A stretch of 64,000 nucleotides of DNA from an uncultured Prevotella sp. (GTDB taxonomy: Bacteria; Bacteroidota; Bacteroidia; Bacteroidales; Bacteroidaceae), in contig CAMQBR010000002.1 in assembly GCA_946999045.1 (NCBI GenBank), forward strand, positions 1 to 64,000. Direction: 5' to 3'. The notes under the pieces are model-generated. The model searched no databases. It saw nothing but the letters and a program-made list of their open reading frames with translations, and had not been told where the DNA came from. Positions 43,403 to 52,763 of the stretch are shown here, piece after piece. The translations under genes were made by a program, and so were the position numbers. The stretch's first letter is position 1. Each line of letters starts with the position of its first letter.

Positions 43403-46246
43403 ATGAAAAGATTATTTACAATTACAATGTTACTTTGCATGGTACTGATAGCATGGGCAAAGCCTGTCTTTCCAACTATTAGTACTCAAGGAAAAAAAGT
43501 ATTCTACTACATCCAAATGCAGAATGGAAAAGGTGTTATAACAGCATTTAAAGACAACGAAAAGGTGCACACTGCAACACCTTCTATACGCCAACAGAAG
43601 AAACAAATATGGAAAGTAATAAAGTTTGGCAATGGCTATTCTTTTATAAATGCTGCCGGACAGACTTTATATTATAGTACATCACAAAAATACTTTTATG
43701 CAAGTAATCAGCCTTCAGGCATAAAAAAACTAAAGATAGTAAACACATCAAACAGCAGGTATCAAGGTTTTGAAATCAGTACCACAGATAATGGTAGAAC
43801 ATATCTCAACCTATGGGGAGGTGCTGGCATAGGAAAAGACTTAGGGTTATGGGATAAGATAGACGACCCTAACAATACTCTACAATTTGTTTTACCCAAA
43901 AACATTATTATCAATGATGCAAAACCTGTAGCTATAAAAGAAGTAAATATCAAAGGAATCGCATCGTGGACCCCAACAAGCAAACATACGTTATGGTATA
44001 CCAAGCCAGCTACTATATGGATGACCTCTACCCTACCCATAGGCAACGGACAGTTTGGCGGTTGTATCATGGGCGGTGTTAAGCGCGATGAAGTGCAGTT
44101 TAACGATAAGACCTTGTGGAGAGGACACCTCGGACATGTTGTTGGCAATAGCGAATATGGTTCGTACCTCAACTTTGGTAACCTATATATTACTTCAACA
44201 GATGCTTCTATCTCTTCGGCAACTAATTATCATCGCTGGCTGGATATTGACAAGGCAAATGCTGGAGTTGCCTATACAGCCAATGGGGTTAGCTACAACA
44301 GAGAGTATATTTGCTCTTATCCAGACAAAGTAATAGCCATTCATTACACTGCTAATAAGAAAGGTAAAATCAATAATAACATTATTCTGTTTAACCAAAA
44401 TGGCGGAATTCCTCAATATACTTTAGCTAATAACACAGGTATTATTACGTTCAAGGGCGAAGTAGAACGCACAGGAACTAAGAAAAATGAAGCTTATTAC
44501 TGTCAAGCTCGCATTGTTACCAATGGCGGAAGTGTAAGTGTAAACCCTAATGGAGGCATTGATGTAAAGAATGCCAACGATATGTTTGTATATTTGTATG
44601 GCACCACGAACTTTGATGCATCTAACGATGAGTACCTTTCTGATGCGGCATCACTCCCACGACATGTGAAAGAAGTTGTGTTAAAAGCCATTAGCAAGGG
44701 ATATAATAACATACGCAAAGACCAGCTAAACGATTATACCTCATTATATAATCGTTGTCAACTCAATATAACAAACAAACAGCCTACCACTACAACCCCT
44801 ACACTCATTAGCAATTTTGCCCAAAACGCAAAAGATAATTTGTTGTTAGAAGAACTTTACTTCTGCTACGGCCGATACCTTATGATAGGATGTAGCCGTG
44901 GGGTTGATTTGCCAAGCAACTTGCAAGGCATTTGGAACAATAATAATTCGCCTGCATGGAATAGCGATATCCACTCTAATATCAACGTTCAGATGAACTA
45001 CTGGCCAGCAGAGATTACCAACCTCAGCGAACTACACATACCTTACCTTAACTACATACATCGTGAAGCCTGCGAGCGTACGCAATGGAGAGCTAATGCA
45101 AAGCAAATAGCTGGACAAACTGTAGGCTGGACTCTTACCACCGAAAACAATATCTATGGCTCAGGGTCTAATTGGGGACAAAACTATACCATTGCCAATG
45201 CCTGGTACTGTATGCACTTATGGCAACACTATCGCTTTACCTTAGATAAGCAATATCTTAAAAATGTAGCTTATCCTGCCATGCGCTCGTGTGCACAATA
45301 TTGGTTGCAACGACTTGTTTTAGCTAAAGATGGTACCTACGAATGCCCTAACGAATACTCTCCTGAACATGGGCCACAGAGCGAAAACGCCACTGCCCAC
45401 TCGCAACAACTGGTTTGGGACTTATTTAATAATGTGCAACAAGCCATTAAAGCATTAAACTTAAACGAAGAACCTAATTTCTTAAATGACCTAAACAATA
45501 AGTTTAAGAAGTTAGATACAGGCTTAAGAACAGAGAAGGTATTGGGCAAGACTTTATTAAGAGAATGGAAATATACCGATCAATGGAATCAAGGTTATAA
45601 CAATCATCGACATTTGTCACATCTTATAGGTTTATACCCTGGTAATCAGATTGCCGAAGACATAGATAAACACATCTATGATGCTGCTATTGCATCCTTA
45701 AACGCACGTGGATACGAGGGCACAGGCTGGTCAATGGGGTGGAAAGTTAATCTTCATGCACGTGCTCATCATGGCAACATCTGTCAGCAACTACTACATA
45801 CAGCCCTCCATAGTCAAACTAACACAGGCAACAGCGAGGGCGGTGGCATATACGAAAACCTATGGGATGCGCACACTCCTTATCAGATAGATGGCAACTT
45901 TGGTGCTTGTGCAGGCATGGCAGAAATGTTGTTACAGAGTCATCTGGGCAAAATAGAAATTCTTCCTGCCCTACCCTCTTTATGGAAAGACGGAGAGGTA
46001 AAAGGACTTTGTGCCGTTAACAACTTTGAAGTAAGCATTAAGTGGAGCAATCATAAAGCCGAGATGATAACTATTACATCTAAATTGGGTATGCCTGCCA
46101 TTGTTAAATACAAGGATATTGCAAAGAACTATAACATTATTAACAGCAAGGGAAAAAGCATTAAATATAAGAAAACTAATGATAACGAGATAACATTTGA
46201 TACCAAAAAGGGTGAAACCTACCACATAGCATCTCGTTTATTGTAA
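43403..46246 (+). CDS. GH95 family alpha-L-fucosidase
   Basis: The 947-residue secreted enzyme has a signal peptide (MLLCMVLIAWA) and, unlike the shortest family members, an extra N-terminal domain (about residues 30-160) with QIWKVIKFGNGYSFINAAGQ, reminiscent of a ricin-type lectin fold. The GH95 part follows: TSTLPIGNGQFGGCIMGGV, LPSNLQGIWNNNNSPAWNSD, the active-site NINVQMNYWPAE near residue 527, NEYSPEHGP near 650 with the likely acid, and DGNFGACAG near 830 with the catalytic aspartate. It probably releases alpha-1,2-linked fucose (or galactose) from host glycans. It is transcribed away from the SusCD operon and ends without a sorting domain. Confidence 0.88.
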   Translation: MKRLFTITMLLCMVLIAWAKPVFPTISTQGKKVFYYIQMQNGKGVITAFKDNEKVHTATPSIRQQKKQIWKVIKFGNGYSFINAAGQTLYYSTSQKYFYASNQPSGIKKLKIVNTSNSRYQGFEISTTDNGRTYLNLWGGAGIGKDLGLWDKIDDPNNTLQFVLPKNIIINDAKPVAIKEVNIKGIASWTPTSKHTLWYTKPATIWMTSTLPIGNGQFGGCIMGGVKRDEVQFNDKTLWRGHLGHVVGNSEYGSYLNFGNLYITSTDASISSATNYHRWLDIDKANAGVAYTANGVSYNREYICSYPDKVIAIHYTANKKGKINNNIILFNQNGGIPQYTLANNTGIITFKGEVERTGTKKNEAYYCQARIVTNGGSVSVNPNGGIDVKNANDMFVYLYGTTNFDASNDEYLSDAASLPRHVKEVVLKAISKGYNNIRKDQLNDYTSLYNRCQLNITNKQPTTTTPTLISNFAQNAKDNLLLEELYFCYGRYLMIGCSRGVDLPSNLQGIWNNNNSPAWNSDIHSNINVQMNYWPAEITNLSELHIPYLNYIHREACERTQWRANAKQIAGQTVGWTLTTENNIYGSGSNWGQNYTIANAWYCMHLWQHYRFTLDKQYLKNVAYPAMRSCAQYWLQRLVLAKDGTYECPNEYSPEHGPQSENATAHSQQLVWDLFNNVQQAIKALNLNEEPNFLNDLNNKFKKLDTGLRTEKVLGKTLLREWKYTDQWNQGYNNHRHLSHLIGLYPGNQIAEDIDKHIYDAAIASLNARGYEGTGWSMGWKVNLHARAHHGNICQQLLHTALHSQTNTGNSEGGGIYENLWDAHTPYQIDGNFGACAGMAEMLLQSHLGKIEILPALPSLWKDGEVKGLCAVNNFEVSIKWSNHKAEMITITSKLGMPAIVKYKDIAKNYNIINSKGKSIKYKKTNDNEITFDTKKGETYHIASRLL

Positions 46247-46291
46247 TATTCGTTTGTATTTGTGAAAGTAATAATTATCACACATACAATT

Positions 46292-46354
46292 ATGATTTAC
46301 GGATATATTAGAGTAAGCAGCGATAAGCAAACAGTAGAAAAAACAACGCTTTGA
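46292..46354 (+). pseudogene. N-terminal fragment of a serine site-specific recombinase
   Basis: Twenty codons read MIYGYIRVSSDKQTVEK, the unmistakable N-terminus of resolvase/invertase-type serine recombinases, including the catalytic serine in RVSSDKQ. One extra base after the run of A (46337-46343) shifts the frame; in the corrected frame it continues QRFEISNF and then stops. The rest is lost where IS30-type sequence begins. Confidence 0.75.
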
Positions 46355-46365
46355 GATTAGCAATT

Positions 46366-46922
46366 TTTGAGAAAGGCAAGGATGCCAAAGGCGTTTCTCA
46401 AGCCGTATATCTCATGCTGCTGCCTTATAAGCATAACGTAAAAACAATAACCACGGATAACGGACCAGAATTCACAGGCCACAAGTGGCTGGGAAAAACA
46501 TTAGATACGAAGATATATTTTGTGCATCCCTACTGCTCATGGGAAAAAAGGCTCATTGAGTATACTAATAAACCCTATAGGGCGGTTCTATAAATTAGCT
46601 TTGACAGATTGTGAGACTATTTTTGAGGTCAATTTGTTTGTAAGCGAAGGAGTATAGCGAGCTATACGACTGAACGAACAAGCAAATTGAACCAAAAAGA
46701 GTCCACAAGATGACAAAACGTAAATAGACTAACATAAAAAAAACTTTACGGTGGTAATTTATAGAACCGCCCTATAGGCAATACATTCACCAAAAGAGTG
46801 ATGTCAAGGATTTTAAGGATAATCAAATCAAAGAATATCAACATAAAATAAATGCCAGACAAAGAAAAAAGTTGGGATTCAGAATGCCACTTGAGACCTC
46901 TTACCTAAATTTGCACACGTAG
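46366..46922 (+). pseudogene. IS30-family transposase remnant, split by a MITE copy
   Basis: The first part reads EKGKDAKGVSQAV, VKTITTDNGPEFTGHKWL (DDE aspartate and the EF block) and YFVHPYCSWEKRLIEYTNKPYR with the catalytic glutamate region. After the inserted repeat (46579-46773) the frame resumes QYIHQKSDVKDF and ARQRKKLGFRMPLET, ending at the native stop at 46920-46922. The N-terminal half of the transposase is missing. Removing 197 bases restores one continuous frame. Confidence 0.85.
46579..46773 (-). repeat. MITE-like element copy 7, best preserved, inside the IS30 remnant
   Basis: Its ends AGGGCGGTTCTATAAATTA and TAATTTATAGAACCGCCCT are perfect 19-base reverse complements. With the flanking TAT/ATA the perfect repeat grows to 22 bases. 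The interior has GTATAGCGAGCTATAC and CAAGATGACAAAACGTAAAT. It interrupts the transposase between Tyr and Arg codons; the target CCTATAGG is itself a palindrome, so the duplicated length (2, 4, 6 or 8 bases) cannot be fixed. Confidence 0.9.
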
Positions 46923-46960
46923 TTGCATTTTGAAGTTGAATCTACGATTCCATCAGCTAT

Positions 46961-47020
46961 CCCTTTAAATTTGTCAAAAAGAGAATTGCCAATATTGTTA
47001 TTGAAAAATTTAGTACTCAT
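46961..47020 (-). pseudogene. Truncated N-terminus of a PLD-domain/helicase-type defence gene
   Basis: From the ATG at 47020 about twenty residues read MSTKFFNNNIGNSLFDKF, which resembles the start of large phospholipase-D-domain helicase proteins found in restriction-like loci. The similarity stops where IS30 end sequence begins (about 46,960), and the open frame then encodes only reverse IS30 sequence to 46901. The gene follows the XRE regulator after 8 bases. The assignment is from memory of the family N-terminus and is tentative. Confidence 0.4.
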
Positions 47021-47028
47021 AAAACTTT

Positions 47029-47232
47029 CTATTTTACTAATTCTTTGGGTGAAACACTTAGCAAGTCCGCCACTTTGAAAATGATGGCAAGATTCGGCTG
47101 TTTGCGATTGCAAACATATGCATTGGTAATACTAAAACTCATGTCCAACTCTTTGGCGAGCCACGTTTGGGTAATACCTCGCTTCTTCAAATGCTCCTTA
47201 ATAAGGTTGCTATGCTCTTTCTTCTGTTCCAT
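47029..47232 (-). CDS. XRE-family helix-turn-helix regulator
   Basis: The 67-residue protein is a single Cro/C1-type DNA-binding domain: GITQTWLAKELDMSFSITNAYVCNRKQP is the helix-turn-helix with its recognition helix, and LSVSPKELVK closes the fold. Size and lone domain fit controller proteins of restriction-modification or toxin-like loci. The gene it would control is the truncated one just downstream, so it may now be an orphan. Confidence 0.85.
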   Translation of the reverse strand: MEQKKEHSNLIKEHLKKRGITQTWLAKELDMSFSITNAYVCNRKQPNLAIIFKVADLLSVSPKELVK

Positions 47233-47266
47233 TAGGCAATTGTTTATCTTGGTATCAGTAACAAAG

Positions 47267-47437
47267 TTATGAATTTATACTGAATAAGACGAAGGAAAAT
47301 GGAATTTTCACGATACTAGAAATAAGTTTTCCAATTAAACTTAGAGAGACAGTGGTCTCCTTCTTTTGTATCACCGATTGTTCTCTTCGGGGCTTTACCC
47401 CACCATCCGCACGGTAAACCTCTGCTGTGGTTTTCAT
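47267..47437 (-). CDS. Possible short ORF of unknown nature
   Basis: From the ATG at 47437 this reads MKTTAEVYRADGGVKPRREQ and goes on for 56 residues in all. The sequence is oddly GC-rich for this area around 47,390-47,425 and contains GGGGCTTTACCCC. It may be a small gene, or part of a repeat that happens to be open. I give it low weight. Confidence 0.25.
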   Translation of the reverse strand: MKTTAEVYRADGGVKPRREQSVIQKKETTVSLSLIGKLISSIVKIPFSFVLFSINS

Positions 47438-47481
47438 GTTTTTAAATACACTCCAAAAACCGACAAATTTTGTACTTCGAA

Positions 47482-47513
47482 ACTTCACGGTGATAATTTA
47501 TAGAACCTGCCAT
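47482..47513 (-). repeat. Single end of a MITE-like element
   Basis: TTCACGGTGATAATTTATAG then AACCTGCCAT matches the right end of the family (as in the copy at 46579), but no left partner is recognisable upstream. It is a solo end, 166 bases before the M6 protease gene. Confidence 0.6.
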
Positions 47514-47678
47514 AACATATAAGATGTGTTGCTTCTGTGCCACATTCTTTTGCTTGTTCTATGTTTATAGAAATATGCAAGAAGATATTTTGTTGCAAAA
47601 AATAAATATTTTATGAATTCTTTTTGCACCCTATTTATTTTTTCCTATTTTTATCAAAAATTACACCAATAAGAAACT

Positions 47679-49781
47679 ATGAAAAGAATTATAACATTTG
47701 TTACATTGGTTTGGATGGTTATTTACGTAAATTCCATACCAGTGAAGCGAGGAACGTGGAGCGAGATTCGCTTGATAACGGGTGAGCTGGTACGTGCGCA
47801 GCTCATGGGCGATGAGTATTTGCATTATATGCAAGCAGCTAATGGTAAGCAATATATTTTTGATGAAGAACACCAAACCTTTAAGCTCTGGGAGAAGCAT
47901 ACAAGACGACAGCAAACAAGGGCGACATTTAACAAACGAAGAAGGATAAAACGTTTTTATAATAAGAGTTTTTGCTATGGAAAGAAAAAGATATTATTGC
48001 TTTTGGTGCAATTTGCTGATATGCCGTTTGCTGTAGGACATACGCAAGAGTTGTACAATTGCATTGCCAACCAACCAAATTTTCAGCACGAGTTAGGGTT
48101 TAAGGGTAGCGTTCACGATTATTTTGAAAATCAAAGTAACGGGCAATTTTTATTGTCCTTCAATGTGAAAGGTCCTATTACGCTGCCGCATTCGTACACC
48201 TATTATGGTGAAAATAATATGCAAGGGGAGGATAAGCGAGTAGAAGAAATGGTGAAACAGGCGTGCAAGATGGTAGATAAAGATGTTAACTTTACAGATT
48301 ATGATTGGAACAACGATGGCGAAGCAGATGGTATTTATATTTTGTATGCGGGACAAGGAGAAAATTCTACCTACGCTACCAATACCAAAACGATATGGCC
48401 ACATCAGGGAGAATTGGCTGATACACATCAAGATTTCATATTAGATGGCATTAAAATTAATACTTACGCTTGTAGTTCTGAGTTGGTACGCAATAATGAG
48501 ATAGACGGCATCGGCACGATTTGCCATGAGATAACACATTTGTTGGGCTTGCCTGATATGTACGATACATCTGACAACAATAATTATGGCATGTGTACGT
48601 GGGATGTAATGGATTCTGGAGGATATAATGGGAAAGGGTTTGTACCAGCAGGTTACACCAGTTATGAACGAATGTATTGTGGGTGGATACATCCCACAGA
48701 GCTATCTTCCGACAGGGAAGTAAAGGGTATGCGCCCATTGAGCGAGCAAGGCTCTACATACATTATATATAATAGTGGGCATCGGGATGAGTATTATCTT
48801 TTAGAAAATCGACAGAAAACAGGTTGGGATGCGTGCTTAGATGGCGAAGGATTGCTCATTTTACATGTAGATTACAACCACATGGCATGGCAAAATAATG
48901 CTGTGAATGTGAATGCCAAGCATCAGCATTGTACCATTTTTCATGCCGATAATCGTGTAAACTATCGTACCAAAGAAGGAAACTTTAATATAACAGAAGT
49001 GGAGAATGATGCCTATCCATACAAAAATCACGACTTTTTAACGGCTACCTCACAGCCTGCAGCTACTTTTTATCATGCCACGGCACAGGGGACATTTTTT
49101 ATGGATGGGGAAATTACGTGTATTCAGCGGCATGAAGATAAGACTATTTCGTTTAATTTTAGTGGAACTTCTTTAGTAAAAAAGCCAGTAAAGATTTTAT
49201 CTTCAGACGGTATTTTATTTCACGAAAGCTTCGATAAATGTAAGGGGAAAGGAGGAAACTCTGCTGGATTTAGAGGAAGAGTAGCGAATAACACTTCAGA
49301 TTTCATTGCTGACAACGAAGGGTGGTTCGTGCCTTCCAATGTTTTTTTTGGAGGAGACAGATGCGCAAAGTTTGGTACAACGAGGAAAGAGGGGTGCGTG
49401 TATTCTCCTGAATTTAATGCTGTAGGCAATGATACTCTTATTTTTGTTGCCGCACCTTTTGGAAAAAAGGATAAGAATGTTGATGTACATATTTATGACA
49501 TGCCAATGGGATCGTATCTATTAAAGAATAGCGAATGGACTACTGTTATTATTCCTTTTCGTGGAAAAGGATTAACAAAGATCTTATTTGTGCCCAACAA
49601 AAGTTTCTTTCTTGATGATGTAAAGGTTATTGGTCCAAGATCAGTATCTAACGGCATTACTACGATTAAAACAGTAATTGATAGGCGTATCTATAATTTA
49701 CAAGGGCAGTATGTGGGGGATAATCTAGACCTTTTGCCAAGTGGGGTGTATATAAGAAATGGAGAGAAAGTGGGGAAATAG
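47679..49781 (+). CDS. Secreted M6-family metalloprotease
   Basis: The 700-residue protein has a signal peptide (TFVTLVWMVIYVNS), a propeptide-like region, and a catalytic domain with HEITHLLGLPDMYD near residue 284, the extended HExxHxxGxxD zinc motif of immune-inhibitor-A-type (M6) proteases, followed by the Met-turn-like WDVMDSGGY. After residue 490 there is a jelly-roll-like domain (FHESFDKCKGKGG), and the tail IYNLQGQYVG ... LPSGVYIRNGEKVGK resembles the C-terminal modules of type IX-secreted Prevotella proteins. It is likely an extracellular protease. Confidence 0.88.
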   Translation: MKRIITFVTLVWMVIYVNSIPVKRGTWSEIRLITGELVRAQLMGDEYLHYMQAANGKQYIFDEEHQTFKLWEKHTRRQQTRATFNKRRRIKRFYNKSFCYGKKKILLLLVQFADMPFAVGHTQELYNCIANQPNFQHELGFKGSVHDYFENQSNGQFLLSFNVKGPITLPHSYTYYGENNMQGEDKRVEEMVKQACKMVDKDVNFTDYDWNNDGEADGIYILYAGQGENSTYATNTKTIWPHQGELADTHQDFILDGIKINTYACSSELVRNNEIDGIGTICHEITHLLGLPDMYDTSDNNNYGMCTWDVMDSGGYNGKGFVPAGYTSYERMYCGWIHPTELSSDREVKGMRPLSEQGSTYIIYNSGHRDEYYLLENRQKTGWDACLDGEGLLILHVDYNHMAWQNNAVNVNAKHQHCTIFHADNRVNYRTKEGNFNITEVENDAYPYKNHDFLTATSQPAATFYHATAQGTFFMDGEITCIQRHEDKTISFNFSGTSLVKKPVKILSSDGILFHESFDKCKGKGGNSAGFRGRVANNTSDFIADNEGWFVPSNVFFGGDRCAKFGTTRKEGCVYSPEFNAVGNDTLIFVAAPFGKKDKNVDVHIYDMPMGSYLLKNSEWTTVIIPFRGKGLTKILFVPNKSFFLDDVKVIGPRSVSNGITTIKTVIDRRIYNLQGQYVGDNLDLLPSGVYIRNGEKVGK

Positions 49782-49793
49782 AGTGTAAGCATC

Positions 49794-49928
49794 GTAAGCA
49801 TCCAACAAGCCCGAAAAACATTTATTTCGCCAAGTACAAACATAAGTTTTTCGGGCAAAGATAGTAAAGTAGGAACGCCCAGCAATGGTGGCTAATGTTG
49901 GATGCTTACGCTAATGTTGGATGCTTAC
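49794..49928. repeat. Cluster of nested inverted and direct repeats
   Basis: GTAAGCATCCAACA (49794-49807) occurs inverted twice as TGTTGGATGCTTAC inside the 19-base direct repeat GCTAATGTTGGATGCTTAC (49891-49909 and 49910-49928). Between them GCCCGAAAAAC/GTTTTTCGGGC (49809-49819 and 49846-49856) forms a second stem. The cluster fills the gap between the protease and the ribosomal operon terminator and could end protease transcription. Confidence 0.65.
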
Positions 49929-49944
49929 CTTACAGTACAAACAC

Positions 49945-49986
49945 ATAAAAACGCTTCCATCCACATGATGTGAACGAAAGCGTTAT
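49945..49986 (-). terminator. Terminator of the ribosomal protein operon
   Basis: On the minus strand AACGCTT and AAGCGTT pair, with inner TTCACATCATGTGGA pairing as well, followed by TTTTTATG. It lies 24 bases beyond the rplQ stop. Confidence 0.8.
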
Positions 49987-50009
49987 GATGAGAATTGAAA
50001 TAATCAGGA

Positions 50010-50519
50010 TTATTCAGCTGCCTTTTCTTCAGTAGTCTCTGTTGCTTTAGAATCATCTTCAGCTGGAGCTTCTGCTGCCTTAGTCTCTTGTGCCTTAACA
50101 CCAGAAGAACGACGACTACGACGAGTTTTCTTTACAGCTTTTTCTGTCTTAGCCATATTATCATCAAAGTCAACTAACTCGATGAATGCTATTTGAGCAG
50201 CATCTCCTTGACGAGTACCTAACTTGATAACACGTGTATAACCACCTGGACGGTCGGCTACTTTAGGAGCAACGGTCTTAAACAATTCTGATACGGCATA
50301 TTTGTCTTGCAAGTAACGGAATACGACACGACGTGAATTAGTAGTATCGTCCTTAGAGCGAGTAATAAGAGGCTCTACATATTTCTTCAAAGCTTTAGCT
50401 TTGGCGAGGGTCGTAGTGATTCTTTTGTGCATAATCAACGATGAAGCCATATTAGCTAACATAGCGTTACGGTGAGATGCAGTACGACCTAAGTGGTTAA
50501 ATTTTTTACTATGTCTCAT
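50010..50519 (-). CDS. rplQ: 50S ribosomal protein L17
   Basis: The conserved core [21 protein letters not shown] and the RSRTGGYTR-like [18 protein letters not shown] block are present. The 169-residue protein is longer than the E. coli one (127) because of an Ala/Glu/Lys-rich C-terminal tail (about residues 130-169), usual in Bacteroidota. It is the last gene of the cluster, 172 bases after rpoA; that gap may hold a separate leader or processing site. Confidence 0.96.
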   Translation of the reverse strand: MRHSKKFNHLGRTASHRNAMLANMASSLIMHKRITTTLAKAKALKKYVEPLITRSKDDTTNSRRVVFRYLQDKYAVSELFKTVAPKVADRPGGYTRVIKLGTRQGDAAQIAFIELVDFDDNMAKTEKAVKKTRRSRRSSGVKAQETKAAEAPAEDDSKATETTEEKAAE

Positions 50520-50691
50520 TTTTGTTTTTTTCTTGTGAATAGGGATATAAGTTTTGAGCTTGTAAACTTTAAAATTAGTAAGTCTTTGAACTATAAGTCA
50601 ACAAATGCTAACTATTAGTTTTTATACTCAGTTGCAAAGCAAAAAGAAAAACTAAAGAACTCACAACATAAAAGCCAAAGAACTAAAAAAC

Positions 50692-51684
50692 CTATTCCTT
50701 ATCCAGTTTATATTTAGTAATATCGGTTCCAAATGATAGATTCAGACTCTCGAGCAAATCATCAAGCTCTGAAAGCGATTTCTTACCAAAGTTGCGGAAC
50801 TTCAAGAGATCTGTCTTGTTGTATTGTACTAAATCGCCAAGCGTCTCAACATCAGCTGCCTTTAAGCAATTGAGTGCACGAACACTAAGGTTCATGTCAA
50901 CAAGTTTAGTTTTGAGCAACTGGCGCATATGCAATACTTCCTCGTCAAACTCTTCATTGTCATCAATGTCAGGATTCTCAAGAGTAATCTTTTCATCAGA
51001 GAACAACATGAAGTGATAGATAAGAATTTTTGCAGCCTCTTTCAGTGCATCTTTAGGGGAAATGGAACCATCCGTGGTAACTTCGAGTATCAACTTATCG
51101 TAGTCGGTTTTTTGCTCAACACGATAAGGTTCTACTGCATATTTTACATTACGGATTGGGGTGTAGATTGAATCGATTGGGAGTACATTGATATCTGTGC
51201 AGAATTGACGATTCTCATCAGCCAATACGTATCCACGACCTTTGTTAATGGTAAGGTCAATCTGCATAGAAGCTTTTGCATCTAAATGACAAATCACCAA
51301 GTCAGGGTTTAACACTTCAAATCCAGTCAGATACTTACCGATATCACCAGCTTTGAATTCTGTAGAATTCTCTACGGTGATACTAACTTTCTCATTCTCG
51401 AATTCTTCTACTACTTGCTTGAATCGCACTTGCTTGAGATTCAAGATAATGTTGGTTACATCCTCCTTTACACCAGGTACAGAAGAGAACTCATGCTCAA
51501 CACCTGCTATGCGCATGGTGTTGATAGCATAGCCTTCGAGCGAAGAAAGAAGGATGCGGCGCAATGAATTACCAATGGTAATACCAAAGCCAGGCTCCAA
51601 AGGACGAAATTCGAACTTGCCAAATTTGTTGTTAGCCTCCAGCATTACTACTTTATCAGGTTTTTGAAATGCTAATATCGCCAT
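50692..51684 (-). CDS. rpoA: RNA polymerase alpha subunit
   Basis: The 330-residue protein has the assembly domain ([25 protein letters not shown] is the family core; quoted part [17 protein letters not shown]) and the C-terminal helix-hairpin-helix domain ([19 protein letters not shown] and [16 protein letters not shown]) that contacts promoters and activators. It follows rpsD after 11 bases, the normal alpha-operon order. Confidence 0.97.
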   Translation of the reverse strand: MAILAFQKPDKVVMLEANNKFGKFEFRPLEPGFGITIGNSLRRILLSSLEGYAINTMRIAGVEHEFSSVPGVKEDVTNIILNLKQVRFKQVVEEFENEKVSITVENSTEFKAGDIGKYLTGFEVLNPDLVICHLDAKASMQIDLTINKGRGYVLADENRQFCTDINVLPIDSIYTPIRNVKYAVEPYRVEQKTDYDKLILEVTTDGSISPKDALKEAAKILIYHFMLFSDEKITLENPDIDDNEEFDEEVLHMRQLLKTKLVDMNLSVRALNCLKAADVETLGDLVQYNKTDLLKFRNFGKKSLSELDDLLESLNLSFGTDITKYKLDKE

Positions 51685-51695
51685 TAATTTAATGA

Positions 51696-52301
51696 TTATT
51701 TAGAGTACAACTCAACGATTAACTGCTCCTTAATGTTCTCTGGAATGTCGGCACGTTCTGGTTGATGCAAGAACTTACCACTCTTTGAGCTTTCATCCCA
51801 TTCAATCCAAGGATATTTACTATGGTTGAAACCTGCCAATGAGGCTTCAATTACTTCGAGAGACTTAGCTTTCTCACGAACACCTACAATCTGACCAGGC
51901 TTAACTGCGTATGAAGGAATATTGACTACTTGTCCATCTACTATGATGTGCTTGTGGCTTACCATCTGACGTGCAGCTGCACGAGTTGGTGCAATCCCCA
52001 AACGAAAGACAACATTGTCAAGACGGCTTTCCAAATTCTGAAGAAGTACTTCACCAGTAATTCCATCAGCCTTAGCTGCCTTCTCAAACATATTACGGAA
52101 CTGACGCTCTAATACACCGTATGTGTATTTAGCTTTTTGCTTCTCTGCCAACATGACACCAAACTCAGACATTTTTCTGCGATGGTTGTTGCCATGCTGT
52201 CCAGGAGGGAAGTTTCTCTTGGACAAAACTTTGTCAGCGCCGAATATGGGTTCACCAAAACGACGTGCGATTTTAGATTTCGGACCTATGTACCTTGCCA
52301 T
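51696..52301 (-). CDS. rpsD: 30S ribosomal protein S4
   Basis: The 201-residue primary 16S-binding protein shows the S4 RNA-binding domain ([20 protein letters not shown] and [16 protein letters not shown]). Length is typical of the phylum and no zinc-finger cysteines are present. In E. coli S4 represses its own alpha operon; whether that holds here is unknown. It lies between rpsK (72 bases) and rpoA. Confidence 0.97.
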   Translation of the reverse strand: MARYIGPKSKIARRFGEPIFGADKVLSKRNFPPGQHGNNHRRKMSEFGVMLAEKQKAKYTYGVLERQFRNMFEKAAKADGITGEVLLQNLESRLDNVVFRLGIAPTRAAARQMVSHKHIIVDGQVVNIPSYAVKPGQIVGVREKAKSLEVIEASLAGFNHSKYPWIEWDESSKSGKFLHQPERADIPENIKEQLIVELYSK

Positions 52302-52373
52302 AATATATAAAAAAACTTATGATTAAATTGTCAAAGGTTCAAGCAAACAGCTCAAGCCTTTGACGATAACAAT

Positions 52374-52763
52374 TTATACTTTACGTCTCTTAGGAGGACG
52401 GCATCCGTTATGTGGCAATGGAGTAACATCAATAATCTCTGTTACTTCAATACCTGCGCTGTGTACTGCACGAATAGCTGACTCACGACCATTACCTGGC
52501 CCCTTAACGTAAGCTTTAACCTTACGCAAGCCAAGGTCATAAGCAACCTTTGCGCAATCTTCACCTGCCATCTGTGCAGCATATGGAGTGTTCTTCTTAG
52601 AACCACGAAAGCCCATTTTACCTGCTGATGACCATGAAATAATCTGACCCTCGCTGTTAGCAAGAGAAACGATAATATTATTAAATGAGCTATGAACATG
52701 TAACTGTCCAATAGCATCTACTTTGACGTTTCTTTTTTTAGAAGCTGTTGTTTTCTTTGCCAT
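52374..52763 (-). CDS. rpsK: 30S ribosomal protein S11
   Basis: The 129-residue protein of the platform of the small subunit has [27 protein letters not shown] and the C-terminal [18 protein letters not shown]. Length is standard. It is 89 bases after rpsM and 72 before rpsD; both gaps have no gene. Confidence 0.97.
   Translation of the reverse strand: MAKKTTASKKRNVKVDAIGQLHVHSSFNNIIVSLANSEGQIISWSSAGKMGFRGSKKNTPYAAQMAGEDCAKVAYDLGLRKVKAYVKGPGNGRESAIRAVHSAGIEVTEIIDVTPLPHNGCRPPKRRKV

Noticed and set aside
29314..47513. The repeats as a CRISPR array or REP sequences
   Set aside because: Copies are 138-260 bases, far apart, with terminal inverted repeats and an insertion that interrupts a transposase, which fits a transposable element and not CRISPR or short REP units.
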